Origin: Palsa-1150 sp964531095
GTDB taxonomy: Bacteria; Myxococcota_A; Polyangia; Polyangiales; Polyangiaceae
NCBI GenBank assembly: GCA_964531095.1
Contig: CAZHED010000008.1
Location: 110,019-174,018 of the forward strand
Length of the DNA: 64,000 bases
Direction: 5' to 3'
In this document: in pieces, positions 16,831-25,403 of the stretch
How positions within the stretch are numbered: the first letter of the stretch is position 1
Layout of the letters: each line of letters opens with the position of its first letter
The notes under the pieces: generated by a model
The model's input: the letters and a program-made list of their open reading frames with translations, nothing else
Databases searched by the model: none
What the model was told of the DNA's origin: nothing
Program-made: the position numbers and the translations under genes

Positions 16831-18285
16831 TCATGGCAAGGGAACAGCGAGCAAGACCACTTCTTTGTTCCGCGCCTGCACCTGATAGCGCACCGGCCGG
16901 CCGTACTTGTTGGTCGCGTCGCGCTCCATCGCCTGAATGCGCGTCGCGAACGCCTGCTCGGTGATGTGCTCGGTGGCCTCTCCGATGGCCTGCTTGGCGC
17001 TGACGTATTCGCGGTAGATGCGCGGGTAGTACTCGGCAGGGGGCTCGGAGGCGAGCTCCGCGATAGCCTCGGGGTCGAGCGTTCCTTCGCCCGGTTGATA
17101 CTGCATCCGCCGGTCGTCGACCGCGAGCGCCTCGGTGAAATTGGCCGCGTTTGGCGAGCCCGACACGCGGCCCTCCGCGTCGGTCGTGTCCTCTTCGACG
17201 CCCATCAGCTGGTTGATGAGCTGATCGATCCGGAACGCCAGACCGCCGAGCTCCGCGTGGTCGAGCTCGAAGCGCTTGTCGGTCTGCCCGTTGAGAATCG
17301 CGAGCAGCCCTTCCTCGAGCATGTTGATGGGGCGAGTGATGTAATTGCCGAGCAGCCAGCCCGCGACGATGACGAGGACGATACCCACCGCCATCGCGCC
17401 GAAGATGGGCAGCATGGCAAGGCCCGTCGGGTCCTGAATGAGCGCGGCCGGAGCGGCAGCGACGAGCAGCGCGCGCTTGCCATCCTCGAACGCGGGCAGG
17501 GGCGACGCTGCGACGAGCAGGTCGCCGTCACGCACGACGTCGGTCTGTTGGTGGGCGAAAGCGTTCTTCAGCATCTCGCGCGCCCCCTTGGCGACGCTCT
17601 CGTCGAGCGGAGTGGCCTGAAGGGCCGAGTGCGCGACAATATCGAAGCCGTCGCCCTTGGGTACGACGATGACGAGCGGGCGGCCCGTCGTCGCCTCGCT
17701 CACGCGCGAGAGCGTGTCGTTGAGCGGACGGCCGATGACCACGGCGCCGACGATCTTCCTCTGGTCGTCGCGCACCGCGACGTACGTGGCGAGGTAACGG
17801 TCGCTCTCGTACCACACGTCGGACCCCGCCTGGCCCGAGGCCAGCGTCGACTTGAGTCCGGGGTAGGTGCTTCCGAGGTCATCGCCCCGGTTGAGGTTGG
17901 AGTTGTTGCGTCCGACGATCTTTCCACCCTCGTCGACGATGGCTACGAGCGTCGGAACGTTCCGCTCGAAGAGGGCCGCGTTCTTCATCTTGCTGACGAC
18001 GTCTTCGCAGTGCCTGGTCGCCGCCTCGCCCCGCGCCGAAGCCGTTCCCTTGGCCAGTGCGTCGATCGCCCCCTGCTCGAGTGAAGCTCCGGCCAGCCAC
18101 CGCTCGGTCCGCAGACCGTCGAGCTGAAGGCGAGCGGCGGCACCGTTGACGTCTTCTTGCGCGTCCGTCGACAGCTGGTCCTTGTTGCTCGTCGCCGATC
18201 CCAGCGACGACCGAACGAGCAAGAACGACAGCAGGCCGACGATGGCCACGATCAGTGCGTTGACCGCGATGATCTTGATTCGCAT
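16831..18285 (-). CDS. Cache-type sensor with HAMP and an uncharacterised C-terminal domain
   Basis: About 484 residues from the ATG at 18285, which places a TM helix at the N-terminus (MRIKIIAVNALIVAIVGLLS); a longer form beginning up to 18441 is possible. A periplasmic Cache-like region follows (VPTLVAIVDEGGKIVGRNNS; TYVAVRDDQRKIVGAVVIGR), then a second TM (IFGAMAVGIVLVIVAGWLLG), a HAMP domain starting NYITRPINMLEEGLL, an acidic linker and a C-terminal domain of about 80 residues (YYPRIYREYVSAKQAIGEAT onward). No kinase, GGDEF or MCP domain is present. The C-terminal domain reminds me of the one called MXAN_5187 C-terminal domain in myxobacteria; this is from memory. Signal output is unknown. 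Confidence 0.75.
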   Translation of the reverse strand: MRIKIIAVNALIVAIVGLLSFLLVRSSLGSATSNKDQLSTDAQEDVNGAAARLQLDGLRTERWLAGASLEQGAIDALAKGTASARGEAATRHCEDVVSKMKNAALFERNVPTLVAIVDEGGKIVGRNNSNLNRGDDLGSTYPGLKSTLASGQAGSDVWYESDRYLATYVAVRDDQRKIVGAVVIGRPLNDTLSRVSEATTGRPLVIVVPKGDGFDIVAHSALQATPLDESVAKGAREMLKNAFAHQQTDVVRDGDLLVAASPLPAFEDGKRALLVAAAPAALIQDPTGLAMLPIFGAMAVGIVLVIVAGWLLGNYITRPINMLEEGLLAILNGQTDKRFELDHAELGGLAFRIDQLINQLMGVEEDTTDAEGRVSGSPNAANFTEALAVDDRRMQYQPGEGTLDPEAIAELASEPPAEYYPRIYREYVSAKQAIGEATEHITEQAFATRIQAMERDATNKYGRPVRYQVQARNKEVVLLAVPLP

Positions 18286-18398
18286 TCGTCTCAGGTCCTC
18301 CCGCCATCCGCCTCCCCAGCGAATCGCAAACCCACGCTCCCGAAGTGACGCTATCATTCGCCGAGCGAGCGCGGCAACATGCGTCGTGAGAACGAGTC

Positions 18399-19463
18399 GT
18401 GCCACCCGCGCAAGGGCCCCCGCCCCCCCCATCGATCGCAACCGACGCCGCCCGAGCGCTCTTGCTCGATGACCCGCGGTTCGACGCGCACGTTCCGCCC
18501 GGGCATCATCCGGAACGACCGGAGCGACTGACGGCGGCCCGGGCGGCCCTGTACCCGAGCCGGAGTCGGTTCGAACCCGTGCTGCCGCGCATGGCGACCG
18601 ACGAGGAGCTCGCCCGCGTACACGACCCGCGCTTCATCGAGAAGCTGGGGACCCTGCGGGGGCAGCACGGGTACTTGGACCCGGATACGTACGTTTCGTC
18701 CGAGAGCGTCGACATCGCACGCCTCGGTGCGGGCTCGCTCGTGGCCATGGTCGAGGCGATGCTGACGGGGCCGGTCCGGAAAGGGGTCGCACTTGTCCGC
18801 CCGCCTGGGCATCACGCGCGACCGGCGCAGGCCATGGGTTTTTGCCTCTTGAACAACGTGGCGGTGGCTGCCGCGCACGCGAGGGCCCGTGGTCTCTCGC
18901 GAGTCGCCGTGGTCGACTGGGACGTGCACCACGGAAACGGCACGCAGGAGATGTTCTGGCGCGAGCCAGGCGTCTTGTACATTTCGACGCACCAGTTCCC
19001 ATTCTATCCGGGAACGGGGGACGTCGACGAAGTCGGCGCCGGCGAGGGCACCGGATACACGGTGAACCTTCCCCTCGCGGCGGGCGGCGGCGACGCCGTT
19101 TACGCGAGCGCGTTCGAACGGGTCGTGCTCCCCGTGCTCGTCGCGTACGAGCCCGAGCTCGTGCTCGTGAGCGCCGGCTTCGACGCAGCGGCGCGCGATC
19201 CGCTTGCGCAGATGGAGCTCTCGGCGGAAGCCTTCGGCTGGATGGCACGGGCGCTCGCGCACGTCGCCGACGCCTCGGCGGCCGGGCGCATGGCTCTCGT
19301 GCTCGAGGGCGGCTACGACTTGGTCGCTCTCGAAGCCGGGATCGCGGCCGCGGTGACGGGGATGCTCGACGGGCAGGCAATGGAGCTCCCGCGCTCCCCG
19401 GACGACGAAGGGGTCGAGCGGGCCGCGGGCGTCGCGAAGAAGGCATGGGGGCTGGTGACGTAG
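18399..19463 (+). CDS. Histone deacetylase family (amidohydrolase) protein
   Basis: A 354-residue enzyme of the arginase/deacetylase superfamily, class II HDAC/acetylpolyamine amidohydrolase type, starting at a GTG. Characteristic segments are intact: HPERPERL near the N-terminus, RPPGHHARP with the catalytic His pair (about residue 137), DWDVHHGNGTQ supplying Zn-binding Asp and His (about 175-183), SAGFDAAARDPLAQM with the second Asp ligand (about 260), and LEGGYD (about 305). It hydrolyses an N-acyl amide; the substrate (acetylated protein or polyamine) cannot be told from sequence. It is divergent from the Cache-HAMP gene. Confidence 0.93.
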   Translation: MPPAQGPPPPPSIATDAARALLLDDPRFDAHVPPGHHPERPERLTAARAALYPSRSRFEPVLPRMATDEELARVHDPRFIEKLGTLRGQHGYLDPDTYVSSESVDIARLGAGSLVAMVEAMLTGPVRKGVALVRPPGHHARPAQAMGFCLLNNVAVAAAHARARGLSRVAVVDWDVHHGNGTQEMFWREPGVLYISTHQFPFYPGTGDVDEVGAGEGTGYTVNLPLAAGGGDAVYASAFERVVLPVLVAYEPELVLVSAGFDAAARDPLAQMELSAEAFGWMARALAHVADASAAGRMALVLEGGYDLVALEAGIAAAVTGMLDGQAMELPRSPDDEGVERAAGVAKKAWGLVT

Positions 19464-19521
19464 GCGATGAAAGGGCTCCCTGAGCAAATACGGGATGAAC
19501 GGGGCGCGCTGCCGTTGGTGC

Positions 19522-19549
19522 TTGAAAGCGCGAGAGTGACAGCTATGGT
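19522..19549 (+). promoter_or_regulatory. Candidate promoter of the tRNA-His gene
   Basis: TTGAAA (19522-19527) and TATGGT (19544-19549) are separated by 16 bp, with the predicted start about 10 nt before the mature tRNA 5' end. The arrangement is as expected for a monocistronic tRNA. Confidence 0.45.
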
Positions 19550-19566
19550 GTGGGCCTCGTTTCGCG

Positions 19567-19642
19567 GTGGCCGTAGCTCAGCTGGTAGAGCACTGGATTG
19601 TGGCTCCAGGTGTCGCGGGTTCGAACCCCGTCGGTCACCCCA
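19567..19642 (+). tRNA. tRNA-His (anticodon GTG)
   Basis: The 76-nt cloverleaf is complete with encoded CCA. The acceptor stem GTGGCCG pairs with CGGTCAC (one G-U), the D arm contains AGCTCAGCTGGTAGAGC, and the anticodon stem CTGGA/TCCAG encloses the loop TTGTGGC with anticodon GTG. The T arm is GCGGGTTCGAACCCCGT. A G at 19566 faces discriminator C73 (19639), giving the G-1:C73 pair that identifies tRNA-His. Confidence 0.97.
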
Positions 19643-19785
19643 TCGTTTGCCGGGATTTGGCTCCTTCGTGATCGCGGAGCGCCGGTCTCGACAGGGTCCG
19701 CCCCGCACGCAATGACGCCGCAGGGGACGGCCTGCCCCGACTCCCGGCAGTCGACCGCCCCACCGTCGGCTTGCAGACCTCGTTT

Positions 19786-20100
19786 CATTCGCACTCGATC
19801 GCGGTCGAGAGGCTCACGACCTCGTCCCATTCGCTCTGGAACATGGTCGAGAAGCTCAGGACCCCGGCCCATACGCTCTCGATCGCGGTCGAGAGGCTCA
19901 CGACCTCGAGCCATATGCTCTGGATCGCGGTGAAAAGGCTCACGCCCTCGCGCCATACGCCCTGGATCGCAATTCATACGCTCCCGATCGCGATAACGAA
20001 ACGAATGGCCCCATCCGATTCGCGATCGATCACGATCGAGAAGCTCATGATCGGGTCCCATCCGTTCTCCTTCGCGAGCCAGAGGCTCCGAAACGCGGCA
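19786..20100. repeat. Degenerate 42-bp (2 x 21-bp) tandem array with hairpins
   Basis: Four consecutive units of exactly 42 bp start at 19786, 19828, 19870 and 19912, each opening with CAT, followed by a 21-bp half unit (19954-19974) and then decaying units of 37, 47 and 40 bp. Unit 3 contains CTCTCGA-N6-TCGAGAG, a perfect 7-bp dyad, and the second half has GAGG...CCTC-type complementarity. Several frames stay open across the array because the period is a multiple of three, but those frames run through the tRNA or the next gene in the wrong frame, so the array is probably non-coding. The rest of 19643-20402 shows no supported gene. Confidence 0.7.
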
Positions 20101-20402
20101 TCGACGCTCACGACCGCGCTTCTTGCCCTCTGGATCGCCGGTCGTAGGCTCGTTGGCGCCTCCCATCCGCCACGGAGCGAGATCCCGAAGCTCGGAGCCC
20201 CGTCCTCGACGCTCTCGGCCGCGGCGCGGAGGCACCGGGGTGCGTCTTGTCCCACACGGACCACGGGCGCCGCTCCTGGTCTGGCCGCTGCTCTGACGCC
20301 GCAGCCCCGGTTGGCACTCCGTTGCACATCGATTGGCTCGTATCCACGGCGCGGCGCGGCGCTGGGCTGGGCTGAGGCCTGGCTCTTGCTGGTCGTCGCG
20401 GA

Positions 20403-21005
20403 ATGCACCGCAGCACCCTGCTTTCCGCGAGTATCTTCGTCTCTTTGGCCGCTGCTGCGTGCCAATCGACCGAAGCCGGCCCGACGGCGAGCGTGGATGC
20501 GACCACCGACACTGGGCTCGACACGGGTCTCAACCAGCCCGTGTCCGCAGCGGAGGACGGCGACGACTCCGACGGCGGCCCGGGGACGTCCGTCTCGGAC
20601 GCCTCTCCGGATTCGCCCTCCGACGCCCCTGCAGATTCGCCGACCGATGCACCGTCGGACGGTGGCAGCGCGGAGGCGGACGCGTTCGACGCTTCCCCTG
20701 ATTCGCCGACGGATGATGCCCCGCCGGTGGCGTCATGCACGGACCGCAGGCCGCATTGCGGACCCTGCGATACGGGCGATTGGGCTCCATGCGTCGATGG
20801 AGTCTGGTCATGTGCCGACGCGGGGTTCGCGTTCACGCAGCTCGGCTGCGAATGCTGGACGTCCTCGCTGTGGCGAACATGTTGTCCTAGGTCGGACTCC
20901 GGTGCTCGCACGTCCCCCGTCTGCACGCCCTCAGCCGATGCAGCAGCGGGGCTCTACGGAACCGGGATCCTCAGCTGCCCCAAGTGGCAGCCCCTATCTG
21001 AGTGA
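20403..21005 (+). CDS. Exported lipoprotein with Asp/Ser/Pro linker and Cys-rich tail
   Basis: A 200-residue protein. The signal MHRSTLLSASIFVSLAAAAC has a good lipobox (AAAC at residues 17-20). Residues 25-105 form an Asp/Ser/Pro/Ala-rich linker with repeats such as DASPDSPSDAPADSPTDAPS, a hallmark of surface lipoproteins in Polyangia. The C-terminal 90 residues hold many cysteines (HCGPCDTGDWAPCVDGVWSC; GCECWTSSLWRTCC), probably a small disulfide-rich domain. Function is unknown. Confidence 0.72.
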   Translation: MHRSTLLSASIFVSLAAAACQSTEAGPTASVDATTDTGLDTGLNQPVSAAEDGDDSDGGPGTSVSDASPDSPSDAPADSPTDAPSDGGSAEADAFDASPDSPTDDAPPVASCTDRRPHCGPCDTGDWAPCVDGVWSCADAGFAFTQLGCECWTSSLWRTCCPRSDSGARTSPVCTPSADAAAGLYGTGILSCPKWQPLSE

Positions 21006-21080
21006 CCTAACTCCCCCATGTGGGGATGACTGAAAGCTCTGCGGACAAAGCGTTGCTACCATCCCGACGTCCGTCTGCCC

Positions 21081-21557
21081 ATGAGCGCTAGACCCCGTCT
21101 CGAGCCCATGATCCGTCGCGCCGTCGAAGCCGACCTTCCCGTCGTCGTCCGCCTCCTCGCCCTCGAGGACGAAGGGGTGAAGAGAAGCGATGAGGCGAGC
21201 GAACCGCTCGACCCTCGCTACGCGGACGGGCTTGCCGCGATGACCGCCGATCCGCGCAACTCGTTTCTGGTCGCGGAGATTCGAGGCCGGGTCGTCGGTG
21301 CGTTTCAGTTTACGGTCATTCAGCAACTCTCCCATCGTGGGGGTCGCGTCGGTCAGATCGAGAGCGTCATCGTGGATCCGAGCGTGCGTAGTCGGGGAGT
21401 CGGCGAGGCCATGATGAGGTGGGCGATCGACGAGGCGCGACGCCGCGGCTGCTTTCGGGTGCAGCTCACGACGAACAAAGTCCGCAGGCGCGCCCACCGC
21501 TTCTACGAGCGACTCGGGTTCGTACCGAGTCACGAGGGGATGAAGCTCGCGCTGTAG
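21081..21557 (+). CDS. GNAT family N-acetyltransferase
   Basis: A 158-residue enzyme. The acetyl-CoA binding motif A is clear: IESVIVDPSVRSRGVGEAMM (about residues 94-113; R/Q-x-x-G-x-G/A form as RSRGVGEA). Motif B follows with LTTNKVRRRAHRFYERLGFV. The C-terminus HEGMKLAL resembles GNATs that act on amino-acid-like amines. The ATG at 21081 is used; an ATG 27 nt later (MIRRAVEADL) is equally compatible. The substrate cannot be predicted. It is a single gene with no obvious partners. Confidence 0.92.
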   Translation: MSARPRLEPMIRRAVEADLPVVVRLLALEDEGVKRSDEASEPLDPRYADGLAAMTADPRNSFLVAEIRGRVVGAFQFTVIQQLSHRGGRVGQIESVIVDPSVRSRGVGEAMMRWAIDEARRRGCFRVQLTTNKVRRRAHRFYERLGFVPSHEGMKLAL

Positions 21558-21672
21558 GCCGCGCGTTCGCCTCGCGTTCCCTTGAGACGCCCGCGGTGCG
21601 GCGTGGTAATTTGGCCGCCCCGGTCACACGACGCGGTCCGGGCAGCAGTCTGACACCTTCCGACGAGCACCC

Positions 21673-23028
21673 ATGCCCCAGCCTGGATCCGTTGCCGCTC
21701 TCGCGATCGCATTCGGCCTTTTCGCCTGCACGAGCCGAGACGTGCACAACGGCGCCGTCGGGGCCGACGCAGGGCTTCCCATCGCCGTCGATGCATCGTC
21801 GACGGTGGACGACGGAGCGGCCGGCGACGCCAACGCCAACGGCCGGCTTCCGGCGGTCCCATTTCACACGCAGTCGCGCTGGATCGTCGACGCGAACAAC
21901 CGGCGGTTCAAGCTCGCGGGCGTGAGTTGGTACGGAGGGGATTCGCCCGATCTCGTTGTTTCGGGGCTCGACCACAACGACATTCACGCGATAGCGGCCC
22001 TGGTTGCAGGGCTCGGCTTCAACTCGGTGCGAATCCCGTGGGCGCTCGAGCTTTACGAGCGAAATCCAATCATAGCGGACGCTCGCTTGTCGGCGAACCC
22101 TTCGTTGATGGGCAAGCACGCGCTCGATGTGCTCGATGCGGTCATCGAAGCCCTCGCACAAGAGGGCCTCGTCGTCGTTCTCGACAACCACCGCAGCCGT
22201 GGCGACTGGTGCTGCGACACGGCCCACGGCGACGGCCTTTGGCATACGGCGCAGTACCCCGAGGCCAATTTCATCGCTGACTGGCAAGCGATGGTCCAGC
22301 GCTATCGAACATCGGCGGCGGTCGTCGGCGTCGACCTGCGAAACGAGATTCGTGGCGAGCTCCCCGACGACGCGAGCAGCTGTTCGGACTGCGACTATCC
22401 CCCCGACGCAGGCTGCGGCTGCTGGCAACCGTCGTGGGGAGACAACGATCCACTCACGGACTGGCCCGCCGCGGCAGAACGCGTCGGAAACGCAATCCAG
22501 AAAATCAACCCCAACTTACTGGTCATCGTCGAAGGAAACTTCTGGGCAACCTGGTTCGGCGCGAGCTACCGCCCCGTGCGACTCGACGTCGCGAACCAGC
22601 TCGTCTACTCGCCGCACAACTACTCGTCGACGAACGGCGGCGCGGCTTCGTTCGCGGACTATGCGGCCTTCAAAGCTGCAATGGATTCTGCGTGGGGGTA
22701 CATCGTCACTCCGGGGCAGGCGTATACCGCGCCGCTTTGGGTCGGCGAATTCGGGATGAGCCACGACGCGGTCGACGTCGATGCCGCAGGGTCCGATGCG
22801 GCCATCAGCCCCAACGACAATTGGTGGTCGTGGATCCGCCGATATCTCGCCGAGAATGACATCGATTGGGCGGTGTGGGCGCTCAACGGCACGCAGGGGC
22901 GGGGGTATGGGCGGACGTTTGGGGCCGAGGAGACGTTTGGCGTCCTCAACACGCAATGGAACGGGCCGGCGCCGGCGCCGTTCATCAGCGCGCTGCAAGC
23001 ATTGCAGCCGGCGACGCAGGGGCCGTAG
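21673..23028 (+). CDS. Glycoside hydrolase family 5 (cellulase-like) lipoprotein
   Basis: A 451-residue secreted hydrolase. The N-terminus MPQPGSVAALAIAFGLFACT is a lipoprotein signal (lipobox LFAC), followed by an Asp/Ala linker to about residue 60. The (beta/alpha)8 domain shows the GH5 landmarks: NSVRIPWALE, LDNHRS, the acid/base Glu225 in DLRNEIRG (usual family sequence is NEP; here NEI), SPHNYS, and the nucleophile Glu359 in WVGEFG, with WAVWALNG near the end. It should cleave beta-1,4-type glucans or related polysaccharides at the cell surface. An internal Cys-rich insert (DCDYPPDAGCGC) is unusual. Convergent to the MpaB-like gene. Confidence 0.92.
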   Translation: MPQPGSVAALAIAFGLFACTSRDVHNGAVGADAGLPIAVDASSTVDDGAAGDANANGRLPAVPFHTQSRWIVDANNRRFKLAGVSWYGGDSPDLVVSGLDHNDIHAIAALVAGLGFNSVRIPWALELYERNPIIADARLSANPSLMGKHALDVLDAVIEALAQEGLVVVLDNHRSRGDWCCDTAHGDGLWHTAQYPEANFIADWQAMVQRYRTSAAVVGVDLRNEIRGELPDDASSCSDCDYPPDAGCGCWQPSWGDNDPLTDWPAAAERVGNAIQKINPNLLVIVEGNFWATWFGASYRPVRLDVANQLVYSPHNYSSTNGGAASFADYAAFKAAMDSAWGYIVTPGQAYTAPLWVGEFGMSHDAVDVDAAGSDAAISPNDNWWSWIRRYLAENDIDWAVWALNGTQGRGYGRTFGAEETFGVLNTQWNGPAPAPFISALQALQPATQGP

Positions 23029-23061
23029 ATCCCGCACGCTTCGATCCTGGCGAAGCGCCAG

Positions 23062-23089
23062 TGGCCGTCTCCTTATCGCGAGACGGCCA
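23062..23089. terminator. Hairpin between convergent genes, possible bidirectional terminator
   Basis: TGGCCGTCTC (23062-23071) and GAGACGGCCA (23080-23089) form a perfect 10-bp stem with an 8-nt loop between the GH5 gene and the MpaB-like gene. It overlaps the last codons and stop of the minus-strand gene. There is no T tract, so intrinsic termination is uncertain. Confidence 0.45.
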
Positions 23090-24317
23090 GTGATTCCGGA
23101 ATCGCAAAGGTAGCCGGGGTCGCTCCGAGACCGGCGGTGACCACGGCCTCCCACCGCCGTTCGCCCACCGACGCGAGCCAGTCTTCGAGCGGCCCAACGC
23201 GCCTCACGGCGCCGACAATCGCGCGCAATGCGGCAGACAGCGCGGGCAGGGCGACGCTCCAGGTCGGGCGCGGGTAGCCGAGCGCATCGGCCACCTCGTG
23301 TCCGATGAGGTAACGAGACAGCCCGTACCCGATCGCTGCCCGACGCGACGCCTCTTGCCGCCCCTCCGGGGTCGTCGCGCGCTGGACGCCGCCCTCGATG
23401 AGGGCGGATGCGAGCGCGCGCGCGTCCGCGTCGGGACCCTCCTGCGTGGACGCAATCAGGTCCCAGAGGCGCCTTGCTTCGCGCTCGCTCGCCGGGAGTA
23501 GCTCCTCGGCCACACCGAGAACGACACCCACGTGGCGCCACAGGTGAAGGAGGTCCTCCGAGCCATTCGCTCGCAAGGGAAACCCCAGCTTTGCGAGACC
23601 GTCGATGACGATGAGCGAGAAGAGGAGCACCGTTCCCGCCATGTCCACCTGGTTGATCGGCGTGCCCCAGGCCCCGCGGTCCCATCCGGGCGCTGCGAGG
23701 CACATGCGCCGGACCTGCGCGTGCATGAGGCGCACACGCACCGCAATGGCGAAGCCGTCGGCGAAGCGGCCCATTCCACCCGGCAACGACACCGCCTGCA
23801 CGAACCGACTGGTCTCGGCCAGGCGCCGCGGCGCGTTCTCGCGAAGTCGCCCGGAGAACGCGAGCGGCTTGTTGCCCGCCGGGGAGCAATACCCCAAGAC
23901 GAGCGACGCGAACGCCAGCGCGAAGCCGCCGGCAATGCCGGTGGCCAAGAATGCGCGACCGCCGCGCGCTGCGCGCTTCGTGTCGACCCAAAAGGGTGTG
24001 TGATCCAGCGTTGCGAAGAGCGCGCGGAGCGGTTCGGGCGCTTTGGGGCACGCGTCGATGCCTTCGGCGAGGGCCGAGGCGACGAGCGCCTCGCGTTCAG
24101 CGCGCGGCAGCGATGCGAGAGCCGCCGCGGCCTGGTCTGCCAGCGGGTCGCCGACCGTGAAGAGAGTGCCGAGGCGATCGACCTGTGCGCCGAAGCGCGA
24201 CCGCGCCTCGTCCAGGTGAACGAAGCGGGTCGGCGGTGGCGAAGGGACTGCGCGGGAAGGCACTGCGAGGAGGATTGCCTCGCGGAGCTCGGCGTCAAGG
24301 GGTGAAGGGCGCGACAC
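23073..24317 (-). CDS. MpaB/DUF2236 family oxygenase
   Basis: A 414-residue protein of the MpaB/latex-clearing (Lcp) superfamily, heme b-containing oxygenases. Recognisable segments are LDHTPFWVD (about residue 105), a hydrophobic helix GGRAFLATGIAGGFALAFAS, the R-x-x-x-M-H-A-x-V-R motif RVRLMHAQVRR with the likely heme-ligand His near residue 200, the conserved WGTPINQVDMAGT, and LLHLWRHVGVVLGV. The family acts on polyisoprene or unknown lipophilic substrates, sometimes at membranes. No signal peptide is evident. Convergent with GH5 and divergent from a lipoprotein gene 46 bp away. Confidence 0.85.
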   Translation of the reverse strand: MSRPSPLDAELREAILLAVPSRAVPSPPPTRFVHLDEARSRFGAQVDRLGTLFTVGDPLADQAAAALASLPRAEREALVASALAEGIDACPKAPEPLRALFATLDHTPFWVDTKRAARGGRAFLATGIAGGFALAFASLVLGYCSPAGNKPLAFSGRLRENAPRRLAETSRFVQAVSLPGGMGRFADGFAIAVRVRLMHAQVRRMCLAAPGWDRGAWGTPINQVDMAGTVLLFSLIVIDGLAKLGFPLRANGSEDLLHLWRHVGVVLGVAEELLPASEREARRLWDLIASTQEGPDADARALASALIEGGVQRATTPEGRQEASRRAAIGYGLSRYLIGHEVADALGYPRPTWSVALPALSAALRAIVGAVRRVGPLEDWLASVGERRWEAVVTAGLGATPATFAIPESLAVSR

Positions 24318-24363
24318 GCTGAACGCGGAACGTGCGAAGGGGTGCTAGCGTTCCGAGGGCCCC

Positions 24364-25176
24364 ATGCGCGCGAGGCGCCCCCGGAACGAGCCGCGGCTCC
24401 CCCGCGCGCCTTCTTTCGTCGCGCGGTTCGGCCGCCGAGCATCCCTGCTCGTCCTCATCGCGTGCGGCGCGCGCACCGGGCTCGACGTCGGAGATGTCCG
24501 TCGCACCGCCATCGGTTGCGCGGACGGCGCTCGCGAAGGATTCGTCGACACCGCCGCCTACCCCGACATCGCGGGCTGCAGCGGCGGCTGGAGCATTCCC
24601 GGCGTGATGCTCCAAAACCCCGGGACCGCCGCCCAGTGTCCGGGCGTTCCGACCTTCGATACGGTGTCCCCGGCCTGCAACCGCCTGGGAGGCAACGACG
24701 GTCCGAACCCGAACGGCATCGGCTGCAACGTCGCCGACCTATGCGCCGAAGGGTGGCACGTATGCACAGGCGCCGGGGACGTCGAGAGCCGGTCTCCGGG
24801 CGGCTGCGGGGAGGCGACGCGCGCGGACGATCCGCCTCTCTTCTTCACGACCCGGCAGACTTCGAACGGGTGCGACTTCTGCGCGACGGGGACGCGGACC
24901 GATCCGGACTGCGACTCGATGCAGTGCACGAGCGGTTGCGCGCAAACTCCAACCATGTCGAACGACGTGTTCGGCTGCGGCAATTTCGGCAATCCGCCCG
25001 ACAGCATGGATCCATTCGCTGACTGCGGGCCGCTCGACCGCAGCACGTACAATGAGTGCGCCTCGCTCGCAGGTTCGACCTGGCGCTGCGACGAGGACCC
25101 GACAGGGCTTTGCGAGGCCTACGTGATCGTCCACGGAGGAGCCGACCACGGCGGCGCGCTGTGCTGTCGCGACTGA
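24364..25176 (+). CDS. Cys-rich lipoprotein with myxobacterial extracellular domain
   Basis: A 270-residue protein with an Arg-rich n-region, hydrophobic RASLLVLIAC and a lipobox-like Cys at about residue 37. The mature part starts CADGAREGFVDTAAYPDIAG followed by CSGGWSIPGV, a pattern I associate with secreted lipoproteins of Polyangia, and holds many paired cysteines (GCNVADLCAEGWHVC; GCDFCATGTRTDPDCDS; NECASLAGSTWRC). The region from WHVC to LCCRD resembles a disulfide-bonded recognition domain. It starts 46 bp from the divergent MpaB-like gene. Function is unknown. Confidence 0.72.
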   Translation: MRARRPRNEPRLPRAPSFVARFGRRASLLVLIACGARTGLDVGDVRRTAIGCADGAREGFVDTAAYPDIAGCSGGWSIPGVMLQNPGTAAQCPGVPTFDTVSPACNRLGGNDGPNPNGIGCNVADLCAEGWHVCTGAGDVESRSPGGCGEATRADDPPLFFTTRQTSNGCDFCATGTRTDPDCDSMQCTSGCAQTPTMSNDVFGCGNFGNPPDSMDPFADCGPLDRSTYNECASLAGSTWRCDEDPTGLCEAYVIVHGGADHGGALCCRD

Positions 25177-25403
25177 ACAGGGCGGGCTTCCGCGAAGGCA
25201 GATCGCCCCGGTGGCGCCAACGTGCTCTTGATGAGCACACGGGGTCACGTCGTTCTAGCGCTGGCGGTGCTCGGCCGCCTCGGTCGCGTCGTGGGGTGCA
25301 AGGCCTCTACACCGTGGGCTGCCATGTCACACGGCAGAGTGCCGAATCGGAACGCAGAGGTGCGTTTTCGGCACGGGCCAAGCGGTGCCGAATGGCGCGA
25401 CTC

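Noticed and set aside
18566..18580. GGTTCGAACCC inside the HDAC-like gene as a possible tRNA attachment-site copy
   Set aside because: The match to the tRNA-His T arm is only the short palindrome around TTCGAA; no integrase or extended identity is present.
19543..20235. Minus-strand frame through the 42-bp array
   Set aside because: It runs across the tRNA-His gene in antisense and has an Arg/Asp/Pro repeat composition explained by the array.
19771..21033. Plus-strand frame running through the 42-bp array and over the lipoprotein at 20403
   Set aside because: It needs a TTG start, reads the array as a repetitive peptide and then overlaps a lipoprotein with a clear signal in another frame.
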